From positions 5,490,649-5,554,648 of the forward strand of contig NW_025062477.1 of the NCBI RefSeq assembly GCF_000002995.4: a stretch of DNA of 64,000 bases, given 5' to 3'. This document shows positions 1-12,667 of this stretch, piece after piece (within the stretch, counting starts at the first letter, position 1; every line of letters starts with the position of its first letter). The position numbers and the translations under genes are program-made. The notes under the pieces were generated by a model, which made no database searches, was not told the origin of the DNA, and saw only the letters and a program-made list of their open reading frames with translations. The stretch comes from Brugia malayi (lineage: Eukaryota > Nematoda > Chromadorea > Rhabditida > Onchocercidae).

Positions 1-295
1 CAAGAAATAACAAATTAAAAACAACAGAAAATCGTAAGGCGATTTTTTTTTTTTCTTAGTTTAAAACAATAGCTATTAGTTCTAATCTGATTTGAAGTAA
101 ATCTTAAATTGCGGCACTTACGATAAGCAAAATGATCTAAATCAGATTAAGGACTTTGCGTTTAAAATAATATCAGCAACTTTCGATTTGAAAGGAGACT
201 TTTTGAGATGAAGAACGAACATTTCTGTTTTTCATCACTATATATAATAACAATTCAAATAATTACTCTCTTGTAAATTAAGATAACTGAAAACA
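1..295. other. 3' flank of the TSNAX gene
   Basis: AT-rich, with short A and T runs. It lies downstream of the TSNAX stop codon on the minus strand and probably holds its 3' UTR. No further exon was seen. Confidence 0.5.
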
Positions 296-3200
296 TTACG
301 TTAATAAACTTGCATCTATCAGCATGTCATTTTCACGGATTTTCCATTTATACAAGGCGTTCTCAACCTGAAAATAAGGTAACTTTGTCATGCACATAGT
401 ATGAAATGCCCAAATTTGAAAACATACCATATACCAAATTATTAAAATAAGAAAAAAAATTTCTTCCGAATTTTTCCTAATATTATACACTATAAATGCC
501 AGTTTTACTTCAAAAAACGATACTCAATCATCTAAATAATTGTTGACAACTGATAAAAATTTTGAATTCATCATAGAGATCTAAAAGGAAAGATATTCCG
601 GAAAGTTATAAACTTCAAAATCAAATTTTATAATAACATGTAATGCTAACAACTGACTTATGATTAAAGAAAATGAAATAACCTTCATCAAACAATCCCG
701 GAAAACCTGTGATTTCTTCGTCCACTCAGCAGTGTGCACTATATTGCCCAAAAATTCGTAACAGCCATGTAATGACCGCATGTAATTAACAATATTTACA
801 GCCGTATTAGAATTACCTGCTGAAATCTACAAATTCAAAAGTCTAAGAATCCATTTATTTTACATTAGTTTTATTCTTCGTCTTACTAAAACACCGTAAA
901 ATTTAAACAATGATAGTTTGGTCTAATATGCTCTTTTGGTATTTCGTGCTCATTTTAAGACTAACTTCATGAAAATAAGTGTTAAGTAAAATTTGAATGG
1001 TATTTCGATTCATTTTAAGATTAACTTTATGAAAATGTACCGTGTTTTCATATTTTGGCAAACAAAAGACTAAGAATAGAGGTTCTCGTTTTCTATTGCC
1101 TTAAGTCTTTCATTAAGCTTAAACGTTTTATTATCAGAATTATAGTGTCACTCTAGTTTCTCCGTTTTAAAAAATAGCAAAATGAAAAAAAAATAAAATT
1201 TTGAAAATTCTAAATTACAAACTTCACTAATGGCAAGTCTCATCAATTCGCCACCCACATCGAAAAGTCCCATCAAATATGTTATCTCAGGCAATTCAAT
1301 ATAAAACCTGAAAATTTTAATTAATGTACAGTTAACAAAACAGCACACTTTAGCAACTGAATAAATTATTTTTTAGAGATTTGAAAAATCGCCTTTTAGT
1401 TTTTTTTTTTTTTAGAGCTATATTCTTTTAAAATCTGAAAAATCTTTTTTTTAAAACCATTTCCGTCTTAAAAAAAAAATCTTAAAAAGATGATAATAAT
1501 GAATTATGTGATCAAGTTTTACGGCGATATTTTGACTAGCAAGTTTGAAACAAACGATCAAAACTATGGGTGATTTTTCTTCGATATCTGATAAAATGGA
1601 AAATACAGTTTCGTGCTTAGTACAAATCTTGCAAGAAGATGCAGCAGACCCTGACGCATTAAAAATTTGTATATTGAACTGAAAACTCGAGAAAATAAAA
1701 ACTAACTTTTTATTTTCTTCAGAAACTAAGTCAGCAAACTGTAATATATCGATTATCTCACTGTATAAAAGCACTTCACCAGATATTAAAAATTTGTAGA
1801 ATGCCAAAGCTTCAATATATTCTGAAATAAACACTGGTGAACCGACAACTTAAATAACAGCAAATGAGTGTCCCTTTCTACTGCTCAAAATAATGGACTT
1901 TACTTTCTTTACATCAATATCTACCAGTCGTTATAGATAAAAACAAAGTTCTGATATTTTGAAAGATCTAACACAATTCACTAAATGCAAAATTAGGCTT
2001 ATCTTAGCCACTAATCTTTTAAAATTCTCCGTTACTTATCCACCAACATTTCTCAACAATCGTTACCAACAAAGTCAAAGAAGAAAAGCAAAATTAAATG
2101 GATGGTGGTGGAGATATTTTTATCGAAAATAAAAAATACCTTCAAGAGCCCAGTCATAAGACTTTAGGTAATAGTAATGATCCAAACTATAAAGCTCTTC
2201 TGCTATTTGTCGAAGCATTTTGTTACGCACCTCCTTTAACCGTCTATCTGCCTCATTTAGTACTTCTTCTAAAGATGAATGCGAAGTTATATGTACCAGA
2301 AAGATTGAATAAACTACTAATAAATTTCTTCTTCTCGAAAATTACCAATACCAATTAATGAGTGCTATAACAAAAGTTAATTAACTCTGGTATAATAAAT
2401 AAGTGAACAAAAGTTAATTAACTCTGGTATAATAAATAAGTCATCGAAACAGCTATAATTATCAGTTGAGATAAATGATCAGATTATGGTTGGAGAAAAC
2501 AAGCAATTTTCAGCATAGTAAAGAAATAACCAAATGGTGATAAATGGATATAAAATCTTTCCACTAAGAAATGATAAGAACTCATAAAAACAACACTAAT
2601 TATTGCTTATCTTTATTATCAATGATAGTGGATTTAAGGCTCATTCGACAGACCTTACTGTCCTTTGTTATCTTATCATCTAGTGAATTAGTTCTTAAGC
2701 TGACATTTACCTTCCATCTCGTACAGAAAGAGTAATCTCGCCATGAAAAATAAAATAAACGATTGTAACAGCAGTTTAAACTGAGAAATGAAGCCTATCA
2801 AGTTAGCTCCATTTATTCTAATCCAGAATAACACAAATTACACTTAGAGTTACCATTCATTTTTGTTTTTTTTTTGTTTTTTTTTTTTGAAGTTTTTGAC
2901 AAGAAGAATTCATAAATAAATGATGTTAACAAAGCGTTGCAACTCTTTTAATGAAAAATGAAACCAACTTCTACCTTTGTTCGTAGATGTATTAACAATG
3001 ATTGTACGATGTAACTGGAAGATGATTCGTTTACATTCAATAATTACATCACGTGACTGCTTCACGATTCTCTCATACCGATCACGTCTTTCGTCCATTT
3101 CTGGAAAACTTTCAGAAAGCTACAGAATAAAAACATCTAGAACTAGGCATATTTTAATGATTGACTAAACATTAAAATGTATTTTTCTCGAATATATTTC

Positions 3201-3603
3201 ATGGTAATAATTTTTTGAAACAAAATCGATTGAGATAAATGGTTGATATGTTACATCGTAATACACAGTCTATCTTATTTTTGTATTCCAATATTTTACA
3301 ATTTATGCAATTTAATTGCATGGAAAATTACCTTTGTACACAATGTCTAATTAAGAGGTGATTAATCTCGCAGGAAAGAAAATTGGTCTTTCTTATCAGA
3401 AATAAAATATACTTCCTTCAAGAAAAAGTCGTTTAACCTTTTTGGTAACTGATGAAATCCTTTTTTTCTTCCTCAGTAATTATTCGCTGACATTTCAATG
3501 AGCCAACATCATCGTTACCGTCGGCAAAACTATCATGACCTCGTTTCGTACGACTACCGCCTCGACCATATGACTTTATCGAACCATCCTGCTCTTTGGA
3601 CAT
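296..3603 (-). CDS. TSNAX: Translin-associated factor X (TRAX), seven exons
   Basis: TRAX pairs with translin in the C3PO complex, an endoribonuclease-containing octamer that removes the siRNA passenger strand and processes tRNA fragments. Exons on the minus strand: 3438-3603, 2975-3100, 2140-2268, 1707-1821, 1219-1307, 683-819, 296-367, giving 277 residues (human protein about 290). Recognisable TRAX blocks in order: an N-terminal basic stretch; DRYERIVKQSRDVIIECKR (exon 2); YIEALAFYKFL (exon 4); LMGLFDVGGELMRL (exon 5), the region carrying acidic residues of the TRAX catalytic site; and VENALYKWKIRE at the C-terminus. All intron phases agree. The linker between exons 4 and 5 is shorter than in vertebrates; the exon 4 donor (GTTAGT after 1707) was chosen because it is the best site in the right phase, although the frame stays open downstream. 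Exon 6 begins at a CAGCAG tandem acceptor (819 or 816). Confidence 0.93.
2371..2443. repeat. Two-copy tandem repeat, 37-bp unit
   Basis: Two near-identical copies beginning at 2371 and 2408, containing AAAGTTAATTAACTCTGG, lie inside TSNAX intron 2. The copies diverge only at the right end. Confidence 0.9.
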
Positions 3604-4237
3604 CTTTGTACGTTTTATGACTTCAAAAACAAAACATTATTACAATGTACATCACTAAAACATCCTAATTATTCTCGTAAAAGCGCATATTTCTCAATCA
3701 ACTAACCATGGAAATAGCTGAATGTCTTCAACAAAATCCAATTCATAATAAAATATTAACCTTGATTTCAATATGCAAACGTATATCCATCTAGACAAAT
3801 TAAAAAAAAAAAATGGTATCAAAAGTTTATTATAAAAAATGTAGGAAATGAGCTTGGAGAACAATTCAACAATTAGACAACAGATAAAATTTCTAACAAA
3901 CAGTTCGAAAACAATAAAAGGAATTCAGTATCGTATCTTTAGAAAGAACAGCACAAATTTTGAGTTTTAACTTCATTTATTTAAAATTATTCATTAGTAA
4001 AAAGTTATTTGACTATTAATATTGATTGTCTCAGTTCCTTTTTCTATTCCCAAGAAAAAAGATTCATCAATTCAGTCCCCTTCCAACTCAACTTTTTTTC
4101 GGTGTATAAATTATCTGAACATTCTAATTGAAACATAAAGCTCAGTAAAATCACAATTCGTTAACTTCTATTAAAGCTACGAAACATTTCAAATTTAAAT
4201 TGATGTGTAAGAGTAAAAACTTCTAAATATAATTCAT
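3604..4237. other. Intergenic, between CCDC86 and TSNAX
   Basis: This 634-bp gap separates two minus-strand genes and holds the TSNAX 5' flank and the CCDC86 3' end. It is AT-rich. The TSNAX start is preceded only by a weak acceptor-like ACAAAG. No gene seen. Confidence 0.5.
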
Positions 4238-5156
4238 TCAAGTCGTGTCACGTTTCTCGATTCTTCTCAGCTGCTTCTTTTTCGTTTTCTTTAGCTTTTC
4301 TGTATTCTTAATAACTTGGACGATTTCCGCTTTCCTCTCATTTTCTTTTTGCCTTCTTTCATGCTCTTTCCGCGCTTCTATTTTAGCCTGAATCAATAAC
4401 TTGAAAAAACACATTAATTTAAAAATACATTGAAACATCAAATAGAAAATATTGTGCCTAACTTAAAACTTCAACCTAAGCACGTTATTTTTGCTCCAAA
4501 AATTTAAACTAAACTGAATTTTAATTGAATGGGTAGTTTAAATATAAAAACACCTATAATAACAAAAACATTTTGCCACAACTTGTCATAAAATGCAGAA
4601 GTCATTGTTTCAATGTACCTTTTGAAATGGGCGACTCACTAATAGGTAAAAATGAAAGAAAGAAAAAAAGACTTCATATTTACTCACCGCTTTTTTGGCA
4701 GCTAACTTATCACGCACTTCCTGCTGCATCTTTTTAACATTTTCCAGATTTGCCTTTAAACGCATCTTACGCTCCCACGATGATTTCAGCGGTTTCACTT
4801 TCACAACAGCGGAAGACCTGAATTTAATATATTTAAATTTAAAGTCTGTGTTGAGAAATTTGATTTACTTTACAAATTTATATGGTTAAGGAAATCTCGA
4901 TTTTTCTCAAAATGTTTCAGATGCTATTACAAGTAGGTAAAACCTATGCTCATTTTACAGAAGAAAGTGAAACGTACCTTTCTTTCCGAACCGATTTCCA
5001 CCATCGACCTGATTTGGATTTACGCAGCACCCCCTTACTGCATTCATTATGTATAACATTAGCATCATCGTCTACTTCCATAATGGTGTTAGCTGCTTGT
5101 TCACTTGTTGATGTACTCACGTGAGAAATTTCCACGTCACCTATTTCTTGCGTCAT
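4238..5156 (-). CDS. CCDC86: CCDC86/Cgr1-family nucleolar rRNA-processing protein
   Basis: The family acts in the nucleolus in 60S pre-rRNA processing and, in vertebrates, coats the perichromosomal layer. Exons on the minus strand: 4978-5156, 4688-4817, 4238-4387, giving 152 residues. Exon 1 carries an acidic N-terminus and the conserved [19 protein letters not shown] block; exon 2 has [14 protein letters not shown]; exon 3 is a highly charged helix ending [12 protein letters not shown], then [17 protein letters not shown], the family's most conserved tail. The last two blocks and their order are diagnostic. The start codon lies 8 nt behind a strong TTTTCAG, so it is probably the first codon of a trans-spliced mRNA. 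It is shorter than the human protein because the long disordered N-terminus is absent, as in fungal Cgr1. Confidence 0.92.
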
Positions 5157-5913
5157 AGGCAATCCTGAAAAGCTAGTATTAGAAGAAAAAAAATAATCAC
5201 TAGTTGAAAGAATATCGCACAGAGAAATTTTATCTTTTGTCAGTTCTAAAAAACTACACAAGATGACATAATTCATTTCAGTGCTGAAATTTTAGTTCCA
5301 TTTTGATTGCCTATTTGGTATTCCGGTATTCAATTCTTAGACTCCGTCTCTCTAGTTCTTCACGTAAGTTAATTGAACTGTTGTGATTGTGACTTAATTC
5401 TTCCAGAACCACCAAGTAATTTTAAGCGAAAAAACAAAAAAAAAGTGGTGGTGCCTGGTTTTAAAAAGAACCGTAATGATAGCATCTAACAGGCTGCGTT
5501 AAAACCAAGCATTACACCTCACCTGAAAAGGGAGGGGTAATCAAGGAGATACGAGGGTGAGAGAAGTGGTAGTGGCGGGGGAAGGGAGAGGGAAAGGAAG
5601 GAGGAGTGGGGGGTTTATGGGAGGAGGATTGATGAGGGATTGAGAGAATTTATGAGGTTTTACATTACTGAATGTTGTCAGCTCTTGGAAGAGATTAAAA
5701 ATAGCTGTGAATAAGTGAGATATTACGAAGAATTAGAGTTTTTATTGTTTTTAGAACTGGTTGTTATATTTTTTAGAAATATGATAATTGGTTAATAAAT
5801 GTGTTTGTTAAACAAACAAGACGGGTAAACTGGAAAAGTGTTTTTTTTTTTTAATTGTTTTTTCAAAATTTTATTTACCTATTAAACCATTTGGTACATT
5901 ATTTACAGCGAGA
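5157..5913. promoter_or_regulatory. Divergent promoter region with a G-rich purine tract
   Basis: This 757-bp gap separates the divergently transcribed CCDC86 (minus) and ATP5PO (plus). From about 5529 to 5640 the plus strand is strongly purine-rich with several runs of three to six G, in sharp contrast with the AT-rich surroundings. The role as a bidirectional promoter is inferred from position and composition. Confidence 0.5.
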
Positions 5914-8900
5914 ATGAGTTTGCATGTACTTCGCAGTTGTATGTCGTTAAGTGCTGTTGTCCGAGCAACAGAACATATTGTTAGATCACCTGTTCAGGTA
6001 AGATTTCGTTTTTTGGAACTGTAAAAAAAAAAAAAAATGAACTGGGATAGATGCTCTTAACTGTCATATAATGTTTTCTGATATTTTTTTGAGCTAGACG
6101 GAAGAGGTGTTTTGATTTAGTTTGTTTTATGCATCAAATATAACCCGAATTTCTTTCAAGTTTAACATAACTCATGCTAGGTTCCTGCGTCCAGTGCTTT
6201 GCATACTCATTTCATTTGAAGTTTGACTTATGTGATGCAGGTTATACTTACTAGAAATGGTTTTTTTTTCTTGTATGTATTCGTGCCTAATTACTTTATA
6301 AAAATGAAATAACTTTTAGGTACACGGAGTAGAAGGACGATACGCAGCGGCACTATATTCAGCAGCAGTGAAAGACAAAACCCTTGATACTATCGATAAG
6401 GATCTCAAATCATTACAAGATGTTTATAAAACTAGTGTTAAATTTAAGGTATGTTAGAAGTAAGAAGACTTTTATCTGAGTTCTAACCGATAAAAATTTA
6501 CATTTCCTTGTCATCATTTCATCAAATCGTTGACTGTGTTCTTCGTATTGTATGCACATGTATGTGAGTTTTTCAAAAACTACGTTAAGTTTATTTTGTC
6601 GTTTACTGTTTGTATAAAATTTTGCTGAACGAAGCTATTTTTAGAACTTTGTATTGGATCCAGCATTAACACCGTTATCTAAAGTGAACACTGTGAAGGA
6701 TGTTGCTAAAAATCTAAATGTAAGCAAGGAAACGCTCAATTTTTTAGGTTGGTGCATTTTTCTATTATACATAGATTATGTGGATTTACGCATATGCTTG
6801 CATAAAATATGATGTCTTCCTTGGTCTTTTAAAAACATTAATTTAGACAGCAGTTAAAGAATTTTTTAAGGATAAATACTTGAATAAATTATTTGATCAT
6901 TGATAATTTGCTGATTGTGTACATCTTTATAATTGAAAACTGATGGAATTTTCAATAAATAACAGAAGATTTATGTAGAGATAGAGATCACACACTATTT
7001 TGATTAGCAATAAATTAAAGGAAATAAGCATTTATTGTTCGTGTTATTATTAGTTGATTTTATCTTGCTTCTTAGCTATTTCTTGCATCGTCTTACGTTC
7101 TCGTTCGGCCTTTTTCGCATGCTCATAAACATTTCCATAATGCATTTGGTACCACTGAAAAGTTTCCTTTGAGATTTTGAAGTAAGCACCATAAAGAGCT
7201 CATGAAAATAATACAAGAAAAAAAAAGGTTCCAAATAGGAGTTAAAAAATCCAAGATTTGATGGATTTAATGGAGGTTAAAAGAGATTTTTCGACAAATA
7301 AACTTATATGTGGTTAATCAAAATTAGTTTGCTTTAAATTAGAAATCGAAATATTTAACTCAAGAACACTTTTTATTTAATAACAAGAAAAAGTTTTCTG
7401 ATCTACTGTTACTGATTTTTAAGATTGGTAGGACTTTACGACTGATTATGCAAAGCCCAAACATTCGTTGATATTTCGTTGACAGAAGTTAGTTCGAGTT
7501 AATTACTAACTCTTTGCATTTCTTCATCTTTTTCATTTCGGAACAATTCGGCTAGTAGTGATTTCCTCTCTTCTAAAATAATTTTTCACAATATGCATAT
7601 GTCTCATTGATTAACTCTTACTTATGTATGAGCTTTACTTGTACTGAGGTATAGTACTACTGACATTACAATCTATCATCGATTCACATTTAATGCAATA
7701 AAATGATGACGGTTGAAAAATGATTAGAAAATTGTTAAATATAAGTAAATAGAATTTAATTGCAACCGATCAGAAAATTCTACCTGTGATATTACCGGGG
7801 GTTAAATCATCAATGACAGGTGGTAAATTGAAGTCGAGTCGTTTTGATGTCTCTAGGATATTTTTCTCGTCGAAGTAAATTTGCTTAAAGATTATTTTTA
7901 AATTAATTGATGATTACAGTATTTTTGAACGCATAAGTCCTATTTCTTTTAAGTGTTAATAGTGAACTATGGTATTTCTTAAGAAATAGTCATTAACTAT
8001 TTTTAAACTTTTCTACTAATAATTTTTTTTTGATTTTATCATTTTCTTAAAACTTCGATACATTAGTATATTTTTAAAAGGAGTTTTCGAGAAGGAAAAT
8101 TGTAGATTTCCTAGTTCCAGTGAAAGTTGAAACTACATCATCCAAGAAATGATTACCTCTTTGCGCGTCAGTTTCATGCCATGCAAATTGAACCATTCGT
8201 AAACAAGGGTACTTTGCAGACAAGCTATTAGCCCTAAAATTTTCTGAATATAATTTAAGTTATTGAAGGGATGATGGGAGTGCTAGAATTGAAATATAAA
8301 AGTATGAACCTGAAAGTATAGTCGGCCATGACTTGTAGCTTATGAAATACATGTTGAAATTATTCATCAATCCAAATGCAGCAACAGCAACTAGGCTTGG
8401 GTTATAATTAGTGGTACAGAATGATGTTTCTGATTGCTGTGATTCCAGTGATGAGGCTTTCATTGCTTTTAAAAGTGCCTTCAAATCCTCTTCTGGTGAA
8501 GTAGTGGTCATCATCTGAAATAAATTTTTCAAACATTCTTCTATAAATTTCCAATTCAATTTGCAACAAATTAGTAAGGTAATTGTTTTGTCCATCTGCA
8601 AAGTTCGACTGAGAAAATGTGGCAATTCATTTAATGATAACGCGCGGTATGTATCAGCAAAATGTGCAATTGATCAAGTGAGGAGCTAATTGAATACAGA
8701 ACAACTGATAAGGGATGTAAGGTGACCAACCGCCAAGTTTTGGAAGAAATGAATCATTTTTGAAACTAGTAATTCTTTTAAAGGTATTTTCTACCTGTAA
8801 TTATTATTATATGTTATCATAGATTGCAGCTCTGATACAGCAAATTCTTGTATTGTTTACTTCATATTTCTAATACTTTAATTTTTTTAATGTTTTTAAT

Positions 8901-9942
8901 GAATATTTTTAATGTTTTAAAATTCAAGGATTTTTTCGAAAAATATTCATACCAAAAAAAAGTCGAAGTACTAGAAATGTGAAGTTTTCGTTTTAATGAT
9001 CATTTTTGCATAACTAATTTATTCGAGATTTCCATAATTCATAATTGATCTTGATAAAGTTGAATTTATGGGTTATTGCTGAGTTACCAGTGAGGAAGAA
9101 AAATTTAATCTTTTAAGTTCCAAATTCTTTGATAGAAATACCAAAGAAAAAAGTGTTTACTTTTCACTTCTTCCTCACTGCTAATGAAATGCTTCTTTCT
9201 TTTTTTCCTTTTATTTTGTATATTTCTTATATCATCCTCGCTAATGAAATGCTTCTTTCTTTTTTCTCACTGCTAATGAAATGCTTCTTTCTTTTTTTCC
9301 TTTTATTTTGTATATTTCTTATATCAAACAGTCGATTATGCAGTTATTTGTTTTTTAGTGCTGTTGGCGGAAAATGGACGACTAAATCTGCTTGAAGAGA
9401 TTATGAAATTGTTCGATTCGATCATGCGAGCGCATCGCGGTGAATTGGTTGTCGAAGTAATTACTGCTGAGGTAAGATCAGTCAAAGCATTCGCACTTCT
9501 CTATCAATAATTTTATTTTTTTTTTTTTTATTTTTGATTTTTTTTTTAATGAGAAATGAGGAATTATTGTTAATATCAAACGATGTGATCGAAATCAAGA
9601 AATATTAGTTTAAGAAGTTGACTTGCTTGGATACTGATGAAATGATTTAGTTCCAACATCTGTCCTTGTTACTGTTTAGACCTAAAATTAAATTTCAAAA
9701 GTTCAGGAAGATAAAAATATGTAGGATCATCTCATTTATAGCGGCTCAGCAAGAAACATGAAGCGGCACTGAGGGAAGCGTTGAACAAATTTGCAAAGCC
9801 TGGACAGAATTTGCAAATTCAAATGACGGTAAAACCGAGCATTCTTGGTGGTATGATGGTGAGTATCGGTGACAAGTTCATTGACATGAGTATGAGCTCA
9901 CAGTTCAAGAAATTTGAGGACATTTTACGAAATGCTGCTTAA
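5914..9942 (+). CDS. ATP5PO: Mitochondrial ATP synthase OSCP subunit (subunit O)
   Basis: OSCP joins the F1 head to the peripheral stalk of the F1Fo ATP synthase in the inner mitochondrial membrane. Exons: 5914-5997, 6320-6448, 6645-6747, 9359-9471, 9742-9942, giving 209 residues (family about 210). Exon 1 encodes a short basic presequence; [16 protein letters not shown] (exon 2) is the OSCP N-domain start; [12 protein letters not shown] across the exon 3/4 junction and [20 protein letters not shown] near the C-terminus are hallmark motifs. The start lies 5 nt behind TTTACAG, suggesting trans-splicing. Intron 4 is 2.6 kb and contains a complete gene on the opposite strand. A canonical poly(A) signal follows the stop by about 75 nt. 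Confidence 0.96.
7050..8514 (-). CDS. Unrecognised 182-residue membrane protein nested in the ATP5PO intron
   Basis: Five exons on the minus strand: 8310-8514, 8157-8233, 7784-7883, 7511-7572, 7050-7154. All phases agree and the sum is 182 residues plus stop. The start codon directly follows TTTATTTCAG, as expected for a trans-spliced gene. Residues 1-35 are polar and Ser/Thr-rich; about 37-85 hold two hydrophobic segments (around [20 protein letters not shown] and [18 protein letters not shown]); the rest is soluble, with a Pro-containing [12 protein letters not shown] segment and a highly charged helical tail ending [21 protein letters not shown] do not recognise the family. A small mitochondrial or ER two-pass protein would fit the shape, but that is a guess. 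Exon density, phase consistency and codon content argue that it is a real gene. Confidence 0.75.
9180..9327. repeat. Three-copy imperfect tandem repeat upstream of ATP5PO exon 4
   Basis: The sequence GCTAATGAAATGCTTCTTTC begins at 9180, 9240 and 9272. The first and third copies share a longer tail ending in a TATATTTCTTATATCA block. The array ends about 30 bp before the exon 4 acceptor and adds long pyrimidine tracts to that intron end. Confidence 0.9.
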
Positions 9943-12667
9943 ATCCGAATATTTAGAAATATTTAGTCACTTTTTTATGCTTAGCCATTTTTCCTGTGAT
10001 TCAGGTTTATTCTTTTAAATAAAATTTATTACTATTATTTATCACTGCAACAACCATTTTACTGAAGAGTTAAATAGTTTTTTTCTTTCTTTTTTTTCAC
10101 TGATATGCGGTGAATGCTGAATGGCCTTAATGTTTGCTTTCTGTCTTTAATATCAAACTTTCATCAGCAAAGTTTTCTGCTTTATGAAATCATGCGAGAT
10201 TTTTTACATTTTATCATGGATGCAACATGAACGAACAACAGTGGACAACATTATCAATTGCTGCTTAAGTCTGTTCATTGCCACAATTTTTTGCTAATTT
10301 TGGAATTTGAATAATCTGGAAGTTTCTGTTGAAAAAAATATCGAACGTATCAATTTCGTTGTTATTTTGCACTTTTTTATTGCTTAAATATATTTTAAAT
10401 TTAAAAGAGAAAGACGAATAATGCCCCTTACGAGTTAAGTTTTACATCAATTACATCTATATTTGTAAAAGACAATTGATTCATTTATCATTACATTTTC
10501 ATGCTAATTTTGTTTGGAAGACATTGTTGAAAAAAAATGGAAGATGATCAGAATTCGTTACTTGAGCATAGCCTGATAGAATTTGGTGGCATTCTATTTT
10601 TATATTTGATTAATTCCTGTAACATTACTGATTTTTTCCAAGTTATTTGCATAATATTAAAATTGTTTTTTTGCTGCTTGGCAATTTGAGAAGGTAGGGT
10701 TTTATCACTGAATTGTAACAGTTATTATTACATTCAAGCAATTTTACATAAAATATTGCTTATATCATTAAAATTATTTTATTGGAATTCATTATTATTT
10801 AAGCTTTCAGACAAAAGCTAATATATGATGAAAATTTTGTTAGTGTATTGGAAATTTTAATCAATAAATCAATTAAGATGCATTCATGCGTTACAATTTT
10901 TGAGAATGCTAAGATTTTACATACCATTTCATTTCATTCATTCAATTTTCAACAATTCGATATCATTAAGCTATTTCCGGAAATGTTGAAAATGCTACTA
11001 TCATCGTTCAAAGTTCATTCATCTGCTAGAATTGCTAGAATCGTTGAAAATGATGAAACTCAGGTGACCATAAGAAAGCTCTTCTGCGATCTAATTAATA
11101 ATTAACCTAAACTTAAAGTCCTAAGTTTCAATGTTATCATGGTATCAATGATAAAAAAGAAGTCAGTCATGAAAGAATATTAGTGAAAATTAACCATAAA
11201 TCTGGCTGTTTTATAAAAATGAATTTTTTTTTTGATTAATTGATAAATGCAAATTTTATCGGTAAATTAAAAGTAAATTCATTGACTAAATTTTATTTTA
11301 TTCTAGTTTTATAAACAAAAAATGTTATCAGTAACACAACTATCTTCTTCAATATTTTACTCTGAGCCATTTTAGTATCATTAAGATGATTCTGAAGATA
11401 CTGAGATGTCACCTTTTTCTCTAGCAAATCAATATCTTTCAATTTCCAACAATTTTAAATTACTTACTGATATAACTAACTAAGTAATCACTATATCTTT
11501 TTTCCAATTCATTCGTATCGTTTCGGCATCATTTGAATTGTAATTATTTATTCGACTGCTCATAATAAACAAATCAGATTCGAATTATGACTTGGAATAT
11601 TTTTACTTGAACAAATAAATGCTTTGTAATTAGTGGTAAAACATTTGAAAATTAAATATGGGAATGAAAAGAAACTTTCACATGCAAATGTATTGATACA
11701 TTTATTGACCCCAATTATTCGACAGAAAATTCCCATAATTATATTAATTTATCCTGATTAATCACACGTAATTTATTAAATCATAAATTAGTTTTTTCTT
11801 TTTATTGCATTTTAGTTTTTTTGTATCATTTATCTAATAATGAAATGAAATTTTATATTGTTTTAAATTTTAGCTAAAATATTATACGTTGAATTATTTT
11901 ATAATCTTCACATAAACTTATTTTGTATATATAAATTACATCAAATTTATTTAGTTTAGTTAAATTGAATTAATATTTATGGAATGCAAAGAAAACAAAA
12001 ATATAAATGAATGCTAAATTTTGGATGTGACATTTAATAATGACATATAAATCGTAACTATCGCTCTACAATTGGGCACTTTTATTCTTTTCCAATGTAT
12101 TTTTTTTTTTGCAATTCAAAAGGTTTAATAATTCATTCGATGTAAATAAATACCAATAGTAAATTATCTGTTAACAACATTATTCTCAAATTTTTTGCAA
12201 TTTGGATTTGAAATTTGGATCAGATTTTAAAATTGTTAAATATAAAATTTAATATATTAAAAAAATGAACTTCTATACAATTTAACAACAGTAGTTACCA
12301 CTTCATTTTTTTTTTTGAATGTTTAATTCCCGAAAATTATACAAATTTGAATTGTCTTATTTTCTTCCTTCTTTCGATATATATACATATATAAACAGAC
12401 ACTTATGGTAATTTAAAAAAGTATTAAATTAATTTCAATATATTAAATATACACAAAAATACACAGAAAATGCAAGAAAGCATGGCTGAATAGCATGGCA
12501 AATACAAATAATTAATATAAATGTGATATAATATCTACAATAATTCCTTCCTAAAACAAAGAAACATGAAAAGTTCAATTTGTCTGTATGATCTTTGAAC
12601 TGAAATTGAATATTTCAATCTTTGGAAAGGAAAAAATGAAAGTTTTAAAAATACTCCCAGATATATG
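9943..12667. other. Intergenic between convergent genes
   Basis: This 2.7-kb AT-rich gap holds the 3' ends of ATP5PO (plus) and the four-pass membrane protein gene (minus). A single open stretch of about 85 codons near 10850-11100 has no recognisable domain and no partner exon and was not called. Otherwise only short homopolymer and AT repeats are visible. Confidence 0.5.
10018..10023 (+). promoter_or_regulatory. Poly(A) signal of ATP5PO
   Basis: A canonical AATAAA lies 75 nt after the ATP5PO stop codon. Confidence 0.7.

Noticed and set aside
10848..11105. 85-codon plus-strand frame in the gap after ATP5PO
   Set aside because: The frame is AT-driven in composition, has no convincing acceptor and no recognised domain. 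The middle part looks slightly coding-like, but not enough to call.
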